Source: CAZVKN01 sp964627035
GTDB taxonomy: Bacteria; Electryoneota; AABM5-125-24; Hatepunaeales; Hatepunaeaceae
NCBI GenBank assembly: GCA_964627035.1
Contig: CAZVKN010000016.1
Coordinates: forward strand, 1-64,000
Length of the DNA: 64,000 bases
Direction of reading: 5' to 3'
Shown here: positions 1-7,309 of the stretch, piece by piece
Position numbering within the stretch: the first letter of the stretch is position 1
Layout: each line of letters opens with the position of its first letter
The notes under the pieces: model-generated
Databases searched by the model: none
What the model saw: the letters and a program-made list of their open reading frames with translations, nothing else
Told to the model about the DNA's origin: nothing
Program-made: the position numbers and the translations under genes

Positions 1-578
1 TCGTTTATTGTTACATCTGTCAGCGTAAGATTAGAATTTTCCCAACATGATATTCCGCCTCCAGAGGAACCATTACCTGTTGCTCGGTTTCCCTCAATCC
101 TGACATTTCTTAACTCGGGATTTGCCTGATTATAGCAGTCTATTCCACCGCCTCCCCTTACCGCGACATTATCCACAATTATCAGGTCCCTGAGGGTAGG
201 GCTGGACTCATCGCACATAATTCCCCCGCCATACTGGTTTGTAAAGCCGTTCTGAATCGTAAATCCGACCAGTTGTGCATCGCGGGTCTCCTCGCTGATA
301 AACATAACGACATGGTCGTATTCGTCGCCGTCAATAATCGTTTCAGCAATGTAATCCTCATCTCCCGTTGTGAGGAAGAGGCTTCCGACTACGATATCCT
401 TGCCGTCGAAATTGACGGGGCGGCGATTGACGTATCTTCCCGGCTCAACGAGAACAGTGTCCCCATCTTCAGCTCCATCAATGGCTTCTTGAATGGTGTC
501 AAAGTCGTCTGGGACGTTGATAATTGTGGCGAAAAGGTTTGTGGTTAGGACTAACAGTGAAACGATTAGAAAACGCAT
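1..578 (-). CDS. Exported right-handed beta-helix protein (partial, 3' end outside window)
   Basis: An ATG at 578 opens a frame that runs without a stop off the left edge, about 192 codons. The first 17 residues (MRFLIVSLLVLTTNLFA) are a hydrophobic signal peptide. Next comes TIQEAIDGAEDGDTV, the usual opening of secreted pectate-lyase-like parallel beta-helix proteins, then Gly-rich rungs with repeated G-G-G-I and N-x-A/V-R turns. The fold is therefore well supported, but no catalytic residues or substrate can be named. Sister proteins in this window (16689-19781) end in a type IX sorting domain; whether this one does lies outside the window. A strong promoter (620-648) sits 40 bp upstream, so the gene can be expressed separately from the LVIVD gene before it. 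Confidence 0.85.
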   Translation of the reverse strand, partial: MRFLIVSLLVLTTNLFATIINVPDDFDTIQEAIDGAEDGDTVLVEPGRYVNRRPVNFDGKDIVVGSLFLTTGDEDYIAETIIDGDEYDHVVMFISEETRDAQLVGFTIQNGFTNQYGGGIMCDESSPTLRDLIIVDNVAVRGGGGIDCYNQANPELRNVRIEGNRATGNGSSGGGISCWENSNLTLTDVTIN

Positions 579-619
579 GATAATACCCCGCATTAGTGGA
601 AAGGTTCACAATGTAGTTC

Positions 620-648
620 AATATAGCACATGTTTAGCAGTTTGTCAA
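620..648 (-). promoter_or_regulatory. Sigma-70-type promoter of the beta-helix gene
   Basis: On the minus strand TTGACA (648-643), a 17-bp spacer and TATATT (625-620) are followed about 42 bp later by the ATG at 578. The -35 box lies inside the last codons of the LVIVD gene. Predicted transcription start is near 613. Confidence 0.75.
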
Positions 649-1440
649 GTGATGGAGAATACCGCCCGTATCATCTGCAACTAAAACATAGTCACCAAAT
701 AGCGATACCGATCTGCATATTCCCGGTGTGTCAAGAGTTGAGATTTCAACTATGTTTTCCGGGTCGGATACATCAATTAGTGCTAATCCCTCATGACTTG
801 CAGCAACGTAAGCAATATCACCAACAACTTTTAACTCAAGACCCTGTGTAAATTCCAGGTCATCTGAAATCTCAGGATTTCCTGGGTCTGACACATCTAT
901 GACATACATGCCACCATTGTAGACAAAATAGCAGTAGTCTCCAATGACATCCGCGTCATTAGCCCATTCACGATCAATAAACCCAACCTGTTCTGGATTT
1001 TCAGGATCGGACACGTCTATGATTCGGAGTCCTGCTCTGTGATCGCAGACATAAGCATAATTCCCGGCAACATCAAGCCCGTAAGCGTAACCCATATCGA
1101 ATACGCTTACTTCATTTGGGTTCTCAGGATCGGAAACATCAACTATAACTAAACCAGTTTCGCTGTCAGCTATATAAGCATAATTCCCGGCAACACTTAC
1201 GTCTATTGCTCTATCAGGTGTGTTGTAACTTCCAGCTCCAGTTGGATTTTCAGGATCAGAAACGTCAACAATTTGTAATCCGCTAAAGTGATCCGCAACA
1301 TAGGCATAATCACCTTGAACCACCACCCTGTAGGATCTGTCAGGGGTATCAAACGAACCGACCTCAGTAATGTCAGCAGTTGCAATGCTTGAAGCTAATA
1401 GAACAACAAAAATTGTAATGAGGAATGACAATTTTCTCAT
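634..1440 (-). CDS. Exported LVIVD-repeat (beta-propeller-like) protein, C-terminus apparently cut short
   Basis: 268 aa with an N-terminal signal peptide (about residues 1-22, ending in SSIATA). The rest is about five copies of a 40-residue repeat with the pattern YAYVAD...GLxIIDVSDPENP, the LVIVD repeat found in cell-surface propellers of FCB-group and marine bacteria; its biochemical role is unknown. The last repeat breaks off after VADDTGGI, where the others continue into IDVSDPENP, and the frame ends in HHLTNC with no type IX sorting domain. The protein may therefore be truncated, or it stays periplasmic. An AAGG ribosome binding site precedes ATG 1440. Two CRP-like palindromes lie 73-137 bp upstream of the start. 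Confidence 0.8.
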   Translation of the reverse strand: MRKLSFLITIFVVLLASSIATADITEVGSFDTPDRSYRVVVQGDYAYVADHFSGLQIVDVSDPENPTGAGSYNTPDRAIDVSVAGNYAYIADSETGLVIVDVSDPENPNEVSVFDMGYAYGLDVAGNYAYVCDHRAGLRIIDVSDPENPEQVGFIDREWANDADVIGDYCYFVYNGGMYVIDVSDPGNPEISDDLEFTQGLELKVVGDIAYVAASHEGLALIDVSDPENIVEISTLDTPGICRSVSLFGDYVLVADDTGGILHHLTNC

Positions 1441-1512
1441 GGTAACCTTATATTTGTTAATATGGCAAATTTCTATAACTACGCTAACTTAGCACAAGAT
1501 ATGATTCACTGA

Positions 1513-1577
1513 TGTGATTTGGATCACACCAACCAATGTTATTTCGTCTTGTACTTAACTGCGTGATCTGCGTCACA
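1513..1577. promoter_or_regulatory. Pair of CRP/FNR-like palindromic operator sites
   Basis: TGTGA-TTTGGA-TCACA at 1513-1528 is a perfect match to the CRP half-site arrangement TGTGA-N6-TCACA. CGTGA-TCTGCG-TCACA at 1562-1577 matches with one change. The centres are 49 bp apart. Both lie in the 388-bp gap between the mutase stop (1829) and the LVIVD start (1440), which otherwise holds only a degenerate palindrome near 1680-1700 and a repeat at 1787. No CRP-family regulator gene is in the window. Confidence 0.55.
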
Positions 1578-1786
1578 TTGCCACAGGGTTGTCACCATCC
1601 GGTCGGAGAGTTCACTTGGAAAGCAGTATGGACTGGACATTAGTATCATAACGCCAGTTAAGTTAATTCATAGATATGAGCCCGGCAGTGACGCCGGACA
1701 CATTTTACCATCGATGAAATAAAAATGAGTAATTGTGCTATAAGGTGCTGACAGTTATTCTCGCATGAACAGAATTCTCCAACTTC

Positions 1787-1815
1787 AGCATGAGATTCCG
1801 GATCAAGTACGGAAT
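1787..1815. repeat. Dispersed repeat family C (GTCATTCCG...CGGAATC palindrome)
   Basis: GATTCCGGATCAAG followed by TACGGAATGAC is a copy of an imperfect palindrome that recurs at 7390, 24968, 37304 and 44859. It sits just downstream of the mutase stop codon. Confidence 0.7.
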
Positions 1816-1828
1816 GACTGAACTGATT

Positions 1829-3472
1829 CTAAAAGAATGATGCTTCCCGATATTCACCAAAAGCATCCTTCATTACCCGGATCATCTCACCGAGTGTGAC
1901 ATAAGCATGTGCACATTCAATCAGTGTCGGCATTGTGTTCTCATCGGATCGTACGACATCCGCCAGTCTGTCGAGCATTCGGTTGACCTCCTTCTGATCT
2001 CGTTTCCTCCGCACCTCCTTCAGGTTGGCAATCTGTTTATCACCGGTCTCTTGAGTGATCTTCAATATCGGAATATCTATCTGCTCATCCTCCTCAACAT
2101 AATCATTAACGCCGACAATCGTCCTCTGTCCTGAATCAAGTTCTCGCTGATGACGATATGCCGCTTTGGCTAACTCGCGCTGGAAGAAACCGCTCTCAAT
2201 TGCAGGGATGACTCCGCCATACTCGTCAATCCGGTCAAAATACTCTTCTGCCTCCGCCTCCATCCTATCAGTTAGCTCCTCGATAAAGTAAGAACCACCC
2301 AGTGGATCTATAGTATTTGTCACCCCGGTTTCATGAGCTATCACCTGCTGGGTTCTCAGGGCAATCTTAGCAGCTTTGTCGGACGGCAGTGCCAAGGTTT
2401 CATCCATCGAGTTTGTGTGAAGCGATTGAGTGCCACCGAGTACACCCGCCAAGGCTTCTATCGCTGTACGGACGATGTTGTTCTCCGGCTGCTGTGCGGT
2501 CAGTGAGCATCCGGCGGTCTGTGTGTGGAATCGGCAGAGCAAACTCCTCTCATTTTTAGCACCGTACTTGTCACGCATCCGGCGTGACCAGATCCGACGA
2601 GCAGCGCGGTATTTGGCTATCTCCTCAAAAAAGTCAATGTGCGCATTAAAAAAGTGAGACAAACGTGGAGCAAATCTGTCAATATCGAGACCACGCTCAA
2701 GTGACGCTTCGACATAGGCAAAGCCGTCTGCTAACGTGAATGCAAGCTCCTGCACGGCGGTGGATCCGGCTTCACGGATATGGTAACCTGATATCGAAAC
2801 AGGATTCCATAGCGGCACATCGGTCGTGCCAAATTCAATTGTGTCCACAACAAGCCGCATTGAAGGCTCAGGAGGAAACAGATACTCTTTTTGTGCAATG
2901 TACTCTTTCAGTATGTCATTCTGAAGAGTACCCCGCAGCTTCGACCTGTCAGCTCCCTGCTTCTCCGCAGCAGCAATATAGAACGCCCACATTATTGCGG
3001 CGGGTGAGTTGATGGTCATTGATGTGGAAACCTTCTCCATCTCAATGCCGTCAAATAATACCTCCATGTCCCGCAGTGAACAGACAGCGACACCACACTT
3101 GCCAACCTCACCCTCAGCCCACATGTCATCGGAATCGTAACCCATTAAAGTCGGCATATCGAATGCAACAGACAGTCCGGTTTGTCCATGCTTCAGGAGA
3201 TAGTGATACCGCTGATTCGTATCTTCAGGGGTCGCAAACCCGCTGAACATCCGCATTGTCCATAGCCGTCCGCGATAATGTGACGGATGGATGCCGCGTG
3301 TGTATGGATACTGACCCGGATAGCCGAGCTTTGTCTCCGGATCCCAGTCTTTCATCTCATGCTGCGTTACCATCGGCTTTACTTCAGCCGATGAAACAGT
3401 TGTGAACAGTTTGTTCTCTCGTAGTTTGGCTGAGTTAAATTCCTTCTGCCAACGTTTATAATTATCGTTCAT
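1829..3472 (-). CDS. B12-dependent acyl-CoA mutase large (catalytic) subunit, isobutyryl-CoA mutase-like
   Basis: 547 aa, the size of stand-alone catalytic subunits of the methylmalonyl-CoA mutase family. It has the TIM-barrel hallmarks YPYTRGIHPSHYRGRLW, GLSVAFDMPTLMGYDSDD, SISGYHIREAGS (His231) and TNTIDPLGGSYFIE. There is no C-terminal B12-binding domain, so a separate small subunit is needed and none is in the window. In methylmalonyl-CoA mutase the substrate carboxylate is held by Tyr89 and Arg207; isobutyryl-CoA mutase has Phe80 and Gln198. Here the equivalent positions are Phe76 (MRMFSGF) and Gln194 (YIAQKEY), with the same 118-residue spacing. Isobutyryl-CoA to butyryl-CoA isomerisation is therefore a better guess than methylmalonyl-CoA, though automated annotation will say methylmalonyl-CoA mutase. 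The chaperone gene meaB lies two genes upstream. Confidence 0.93.
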   Translation of the reverse strand: MNDNYKRWQKEFNSAKLRENKLFTTVSSAEVKPMVTQHEMKDWDPETKLGYPGQYPYTRGIHPSHYRGRLWTMRMFSGFATPEDTNQRYHYLLKHGQTGLSVAFDMPTLMGYDSDDMWAEGEVGKCGVAVCSLRDMEVLFDGIEMEKVSTSMTINSPAAIMWAFYIAAAEKQGADRSKLRGTLQNDILKEYIAQKEYLFPPEPSMRLVVDTIEFGTTDVPLWNPVSISGYHIREAGSTAVQELAFTLADGFAYVEASLERGLDIDRFAPRLSHFFNAHIDFFEEIAKYRAARRIWSRRMRDKYGAKNERSLLCRFHTQTAGCSLTAQQPENNIVRTAIEALAGVLGGTQSLHTNSMDETLALPSDKAAKIALRTQQVIAHETGVTNTIDPLGGSYFIEELTDRMEAEAEEYFDRIDEYGGVIPAIESGFFQRELAKAAYRHQRELDSGQRTIVGVNDYVEEDEQIDIPILKITQETGDKQIANLKEVRRKRDQKEVNRMLDRLADVVRSDENTMPTLIECAHAYVTLGEMIRVMKDAFGEYREASFF

Positions 3473-3513
3473 CTATATGTCCTATATTATTGATTCACAA
3501 CAGATTAGGCGTT

Positions 3514-3559
3514 CAGAATTCACACTTTAGTGTGGGAAACAACCTGAAGGTTGAACTCT
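3514..3559. repeat. Dispersed paired-hairpin repeat family E
   Basis: Two inverted units of the pattern AGAxTTCAxxCTTxAGxxTG face each other: CACACTTTAGTGTG on the left, CAACCTGAAGGTTG on the right. The same layout with different stem bases recurs at 46172-46227. It lies in the 117-bp gap between the mutase and the membrane protein. Confidence 0.55.
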
Positions 3560-3589
3560 AAACATTCAATCCGTTGCGAATAACTATCC

Positions 3590-4189
3590 TTAATTATCCT
3601 CATCCAGTCTTACAATCCGCGCGATGACCAATCCAGCCAGCGCCCATCCGATCAGCATGTCCACCGCAACCGCAAAGATAAAACCTGCCGGATAGAGCCA
3701 CCAGTTCCAGTTAGTCACCGGTCCGGCTATGGATGCGAACAGTCCCACCAACGCCACGAACAGTACACGTTGACCGTATCCTGGCAATTGTAGTGAGGCA
3801 AGGCTGAGTAGATACGCCACGATCAATCCCAGTATGATGTTGATTACTCCCCCCAAAATGAACTGACCGGGGTTCATGTACGGTCCACCGGACGGATCAT
3901 ATATCATCTGCATCATACGGGGACCTTGCTGGAATTTGCTCTCCAAGTCTGACCAAATCTTCTGCCTCTGCTCTTTTGTCAGATTCTTATTATCTAACTC
4001 ATCGGGCCAACCGGGGAAATGATACACACCGGGTTCCGTGATCCGCTCCTGCAGCATGTGAAAAACCGGATCCGGATCTGGGATATTCTTTGGCATGTGC
4101 CACGGAAGCATCATCCAGGAGAATGACTGCCAAATATAGAAAACCAAACCGCCGAGCAGACCACCTATTATAATCTTTTTCATTTTCAA
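3590..4189 (-). CDS. Hypothetical membrane protein
   Basis: 199 aa, not recognised as a named family. One N-terminal membrane segment (about residues 5-28) runs into the motif SFSWMMLPWHMPKN. A charged stretch of roughly 75 residues follows (KNLTKEQRQKIWSDLESKF), probably outside the membrane, then three hydrophobic segments (about 108-130, 138-160 and 163-190). The S-W-M-x-L-P-W-H signature next to the first helix looks conserved rather than random, but no function can be given. It lies between meaB and the mutase on the same strand, yet a 245-bp gap with a repeat element separates it from meaB, so operon membership is uncertain. Confidence 0.75.
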   Translation of the reverse strand: MKMKKIIIGGLLGGLVFYIWQSFSWMMLPWHMPKNIPDPDPVFHMLQERITEPGVYHFPGWPDELDNKNLTKEQRQKIWSDLESKFQQGPRMMQMIYDPSGGPYMNPGQFILGGVINIILGLIVAYLLSLASLQLPGYGQRVLFVALVGLFASIAGPVTNWNWWLYPAGFIFAVAVDMLIGWALAGLVIARIVRLDEDN

Positions 4190-4206
4190 ACTCAGTTTAG
4201 TGAATG

Positions 4207-4354
4207 GGTGGTGTCAGGCAACGGTTGATACACTGTAGTCGTGGTTGTCCTCAACCGCGACACCGTCGGGTTTGAGACAAACCCGACTACAATTTGATAG
4301 CTTGTTCTTATTTAATGAATTAACGAGCAATATCAACTATTGCCTGACACCACC
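4207..4354. mobile_element. MITE-like element with 24-bp imperfect terminal inverted repeats
   Basis: GGTGGTGTCAGGCAA...TTGATA at 4207-4230 and its inverted copy at 4331-4354 match at 22 of 24 positions. They enclose a family A palindrome (4233-4290, GTCGTGGTTG... then GTCGGGTTTG-AGA-CAAACCCGAC). The outer flanks AGTGAATGG and AGTAAATGG agree at 8 of 9 bases, suggesting a target-site duplication. The 148-bp unit has no coding capacity and fills most of the gap between the membrane protein and meaB. Confidence 0.5.
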
Positions 4355-4413
4355 AGTAAATGGACTTCATAATAAAATACGGGCAGGAACAGTCCGAATT
4401 TGATCGGTTATTT

Positions 4414-4434
4414 CCCGGTTTCGGAGAAACCGGG
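4414..4434. terminator. Hairpin abutting the meaB stop codon (repeat or terminator)
   Basis: CCCGGTTTC-GGA-GAAACCGGG is a perfect 9-bp stem with a 3-base loop, adjoining the meaB TAG (4437-4435). The same frame with other stem bases, CCCGACTTC-GGA-GAAGTCGGG, occurs at 9378-9398. There is no clear T-run after it on the minus strand, so it may be a repeat rather than a true intrinsic terminator. Confidence 0.45.
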
Positions 4435-5337
4435 CTATATTGAAATTGATTTTAAGAACTGTTCCATTAGCTGTCTCCCGCCTTCACGCACCGGTAAGCC
4501 TCCCTGTGCAACCTTTTCCACTTCTTCAGCCGACAGATGATCCCATATCTTTCTGATCAGAGCCTCTTCGGTAACACGCTTGACCCTTTCCGCACGCTGC
4601 TCAGCGCGTCTTTCAGTCAGATTGGTTCCGGTTTGTTTATATTCTTCCAACCAGTTACATACCTCCTCAACTCCTTCACCTGTTCTGGCAAGTGTTGTTA
4701 GAACATCAGGTCGTCTGCCAACCGCCCGCAAATCTATTGCAGCCTTCAGGTCATGAACATAGATATCAGCACCCTTAAGATCCTTCTTGTTGACCACGAA
4801 CAAGTCAGCGATCTCCAACAGTCCTGCCTTTATCGCCTGCACCCCGTCACCCGATGACGGTTCAAGAATCACTATCACCGCATCACAAGCTTCCATCACA
4901 TCAACTTCAGTCTGACCGACTCCCACCGTCTCAATGATTATCAGGTCAAAACCAAAGATGTCGAACAGATCAGCGGCGTCCACCGCACCGGCTGTTAATC
5001 CACCCGTTTCGCCTCGTGTTGCCAGACTGCGGATAAATACATTGTCATCGAGCACCAAATCGGTCATCCTGACACGGTCACCCAGCACTGCCCCTCCCGT
5101 GAATGGGCTGGTCGGATCAATCGCAATTATTCCGATGCTGAAGTCTCTTTTACGGAATTGTGACACCATTTGATTGATCATCGTGCTCTTACCCGCCCCC
5201 AGCGGTCCGGTGATCCCAATCCGAAACGCACCTCCAATCGGTCGCCCGTCACTGATTGTCGGCAGCGATTCAGCCGGTCCCAGACGGTCAAGACGGCTTA
5301 ATATTCTCGCTAATTCACGACGTTTCTTTGAATTCAT
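4435..5337 (-). CDS. meaB: MeaB/ArgK-type GTPase, chaperone of B12-dependent mutases
   Basis: 300 aa. Walker A is GPLGAGKS (residues 44-51), followed by DPTSPFTGGAVLGDRVRM, the switch motif IIETVGVGQTEVDV, and the guanine-specificity motif NKKD. This order is diagnostic of the MeaB/ArgK branch of the SIMIBI GTPases. These proteins gate adenosylcobalamin loading and protect or rescue methylmalonyl-CoA or isobutyryl-CoA mutase in a GTP-dependent way. The mutase large subunit lies 1 kb downstream on the same strand, so the pair is functionally consistent. The N-terminal helical region before Walker A is short (about 40 residues), making the protein slightly smaller than the usual 310-330 aa. Confidence 0.93.
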   Translation of the reverse strand: MNSKKRRELARILSRLDRLGPAESLPTISDGRPIGGAFRIGITGPLGAGKSTMINQMVSQFRKRDFSIGIIAIDPTSPFTGGAVLGDRVRMTDLVLDDNVFIRSLATRGETGGLTAGAVDAADLFDIFGFDLIIIETVGVGQTEVDVMEACDAVIVILEPSSGDGVQAIKAGLLEIADLFVVNKKDLKGADIYVHDLKAAIDLRAVGRRPDVLTTLARTGEGVEEVCNWLEEYKQTGTNLTERRAEQRAERVKRVTEEALIRKIWDHLSAEEVEKVAQGGLPVREGGRQLMEQFLKSISI

Positions 5338-5384
5338 AAAGTCCGGTTAATGGAGAACATTAATTTCAAACTGATATTTTTACC

Positions 5385-5413
5385 TCGTCGCGGTTGAGAC
5401 AACCACGACTACA
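5385..5413. repeat. Dispersed palindrome family A copy
   Basis: GTCGCGGTTG-AGA-CAACCACGAC with one mismatch in the stem, followed by TACAG as in other copies. It lies in the 280-bp gap between meaB (minus) and tRNA-Glu (plus); apart from this repeat and the tRNA promoter I see nothing else there. Confidence 0.7.
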
Positions 5414-5573
5414 GGATCAACATCCGTAATACTCTAAAAAAATCTGTATATTGAGTGAACTCTATAATATAAGCAAAATATAATCTGTACCAACTTTCCG
5501 GCAGACTCCAGCCCATATAACTTCAATCGTTTCGTATAAATTTACGTTTCAAGCGGTCAATTCAATATTTGTC

Positions 5574-5602
5574 TTGACTGGCATAATTTTATTCGATATA
5601 TT
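5574..5602 (+). promoter_or_regulatory. Sigma-70-type promoter of tRNA-Glu
   Basis: TTGACT (5574-5579), 17-bp spacer and TATATT (5597-5602). The tRNA begins 16 bp after the -10 box. Confidence 0.8.
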
Positions 5603-5617
5603 GTCTTTTTCGTTGAA

Positions 5618-5689
5618 GGCCCCATCGTTCAGTGGTTAGGACACGAGGTTTTCGACCTCGCGACGGGGGTTCGATTCCCCCTGGGGCTA
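5618..5689 (+). tRNA. tRNA-Glu (anticodon UUC)
   Basis: A full cloverleaf can be folded. The acceptor GGCCCCA pairs with TGGGGCT (one G-U pair). The D arm is GTTC...GGAC, the anticodon stem CGAGG/CCTCG has the loop TTTTCGA with anticodon TTC, and the T arm is GGGGG-TTCGATT-CCCCC. The discriminator base is A and no CCA is encoded. Length is 72 nt with a 4-nt variable loop. It is a single isolated tRNA with its own promoter and terminator. Confidence 0.97.
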
Positions 5690-5695
5690 CTTAGG

Positions 5696-5726
5696 ACGGC
5701 CTTCGATGTTTCGAGGGTCGTTTTTT
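5696..5726 (+). terminator. Intrinsic terminator after tRNA-Glu
   Basis: An 11-bp stem (5696-5706 with 5711-5721, including G-T wobbles) and a 4-nt loop are followed by TTTTTT at 5721-5726. Confidence 0.8.
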
Positions 5727-5761
5727 GATGAACCTGACTTCAGTCAAAACAAGAGAGAACT

Positions 5762-6283
5762 ATGCGTCTTATTACCCGCCTCGATCTCGACGGAATCATC
5801 TCTGCAGTTATGATTTCTGCAGTTGATAGAATCGAAGAGATCAACTTTGCAAATCCTTCGGACATCGAAAACAGGATGGTAGAGATTGACGAGATACTTG
5901 AGATGGGACCTGTCAAAAAACGTGTTGAACGCTATTTCAGAGATGAAGAGCGCTTCAAGGAAGAGCTGACGCATTACACAAATGTCGTTGACGGCATCAT
6001 TGTCACCGATTTTCGTGACTTTAGTGATCCCCCGCATGGAAATCGCTTCTTTGTATTTGCACAGTATCCTGAGGGTACGGTTCATGTACGGATGGACACG
6101 ATTGATATCATGCGAGTTAAAGCATCTGTCAGCAAGAGCATTTTCAACCGCTCCTGCACGACTCACATCGGTCAACTGATGGAAGAGTTCGGTGGTGGTG
6201 GGGTTGCAGGTGCAGGTACTTGCATGCTGAACAAACGAACCGTTGATGACAGGATCCAGCAGATCATTGACCGTTTGAAATAA
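5762..6283 (+). CDS. DHH-family phosphoesterase paralog with a 120-residue internal deletion
   Basis: 173 aa, closely similar to the 300-aa protein encoded just downstream (6401-7303). Residues 1-43 align with residues 1-43 of that protein. Residues 44 to the end (EILEMGPVKKR...) align with its residue 164 onward, so about 120 residues are missing in frame. The lost part contains the D-x-H catalytic motif, leaving only the N-terminal D8-L-D10 metal site and the C-terminal DHHA1-like GGGG substrate loop (EFGGGGVAGAGTC). The reading frame is intact and an AGAGAGAA Shine-Dalgarno-like stretch precedes ATG. By itself it is unlikely to be a working phosphoesterase; it could be a decaying duplicate, a regulator or a partner of the full-length copy. 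Confidence 0.85.
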   Translation: MRLITRLDLDGIISAVMISAVDRIEEINFANPSDIENRMVEIDEILEMGPVKKRVERYFRDEERFKEELTHYTNVVDGIIVTDFRDFSDPPHGNRFFVFAQYPEGTVHVRMDTIDIMRVKASVSKSIFNRSCTTHIGQLMEEFGGGGVAGAGTCMLNKRTVDDRIQQIIDRLK

Positions 6284-6292
6284 GTGTTATTA

Positions 6293-6325
6293 ACGGCTGC
6301 ATCGAGATGGTGCAGCCGTCCACAT
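6293..6325 (+). terminator. Probable terminator between the DHH paralogs
   Basis: ACGGCTGCA pairs perfectly with TGCAGCCGT (6293-6301 with 6311-6319) around a 9-nt loop, with ATTTTT shortly after. The T-run is weak and offset, so some read-through into the second paralog is likely. Confidence 0.5.
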
Positions 6326-6400
6326 TTTTGTCCATGGCAAGTGACTAACAGCCGTTTGCCAATCCTGTCTGTTAATGTACTAATATACTGAGGAACAGCC

Positions 6401-7303
6401 ATGAGACTTATTACCAGAGCAAATCTGGACGGTGTGACCTGCGCAGTTTTGATCACTTCAACAGATTCGGTCGAGCAGATTCTGTTTGCCAACCCGAAAG
6501 ATATTGAAGACGGTACAGTTGAAGTCAAGCGTGGTGACATAATTGCAAATTTACCGTTCCACCCAGATGCCGCCACCTGGTTTGATAACCACAGTCCGTC
6601 AGCCGGAGCAAAGAATCCCGGGCAACAGATCAGAGGTAAGCGCGGACCGGCACCGAGTAGTGCACGCTTAGTCTATGAATTCTATGGCAACCCCCGTCTT
6701 GAGCGTTTCGAAGAGTTGATAAAGGAAAACGACCGAATAGACAGCGCAGATCTGACTATTGACGATGTGTTGAATCCCAAAGATTGGGTACTGCTCAGCT
6801 ACACGCTGGATCCGTTTATGGGACTGGAAAACTTTCACAACTATGCCAATCAGGTCATTATCGCCATCAAACATGGATCATCTATTCGTCAGATTCTTGA
6901 GATGTCGGATGTCAAAGGACGGATAGGAATGTACCTCCGTGATGCGGATGACTTCAAAGAAGCACTACAGGAGATCACAGAGTTGGATGAAAATGTGATA
7001 GTTACTGACTTTCGGAAGATGGAAGATATTCCGGCAGGGAACCGATTTATTGCATTCGCGCTCTCACTGTATCCTGACGGGAATGTTCAGATTCGGATCC
7101 GTCATCATAAGGAAAAGGACAAAGTCAGAATTCGGATGGGCAAGAGTATCTTCAATCGTACCAGTTCTGTGCATCTTGGAAAGCTGGCTGCCGAGTATGG
7201 CGGCGGTGGATTGGAAGGAGCTGCAGGGTGTCTGCTTGAACCGGATCAGGCAGAGAAGCAGATTGCGGAGTTAATTGAACGGTTGAAAAGTTCATCTGAA
7301 TAG
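6401..7303 (+). CDS. DHH-family phosphoesterase (often annotated exopolyphosphatase)
   Basis: 300 aa. The N-terminal MRLITRANLDG matches the first metal-binding motif of the DHH superfamily, WFDNHSPS (residues 60-67) is the signature motif, and EYGGGGLEGAAGC near the C-terminus is the DHHA1 substrate-binding loop. Relatives cleave phosphate esters such as short oligoribonucleotides, pAp or polyphosphate; the substrate here cannot be told. Two metal positions deviate: the usual D-x-D is N8-L-D10, and DHH reads D62-N63-H64. The upstream truncated paralog keeps D-L-D but lacks the DHH block. A conventional manganese-dependent activity is therefore not assured. The C-terminus converges on the TPR gene across a 177-bp gap with two repeats. 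Confidence 0.85.
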   Translation: MRLITRANLDGVTCAVLITSTDSVEQILFANPKDIEDGTVEVKRGDIIANLPFHPDAATWFDNHSPSAGAKNPGQQIRGKRGPAPSSARLVYEFYGNPRLERFEELIKENDRIDSADLTIDDVLNPKDWVLLSYTLDPFMGLENFHNYANQVIIAIKHGSSIRQILEMSDVKGRIGMYLRDADDFKEALQEITELDENVIVTDFRKMEDIPAGNRFIAFALSLYPDGNVQIRIRHHKEKDKVRIRMGKSIFNRTSSVHLGKLAAEYGGGGLEGAAGCLLEPDQAEKQIAELIERLKSSSE

Positions 7304-7309
7304 GCGAAA

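Noticed and set aside
273..548. 91-aa plus-strand frame over the beta-helix gene
   Set aside because: It is antisense to a protein with a clear signal peptide and beta-helix pattern; no ribosome binding site or family match.
1829..3472. Straight annotation as methylmalonyl-CoA mutase
   Set aside because: The family is right, but the Phe76/Gln194 pair argues against methylmalonyl-CoA as substrate.
5744..6175. 143-aa minus-strand frame over the short DHH gene
   Set aside because: It is opposite a conserved paralog of the downstream gene and has no recognisable features.
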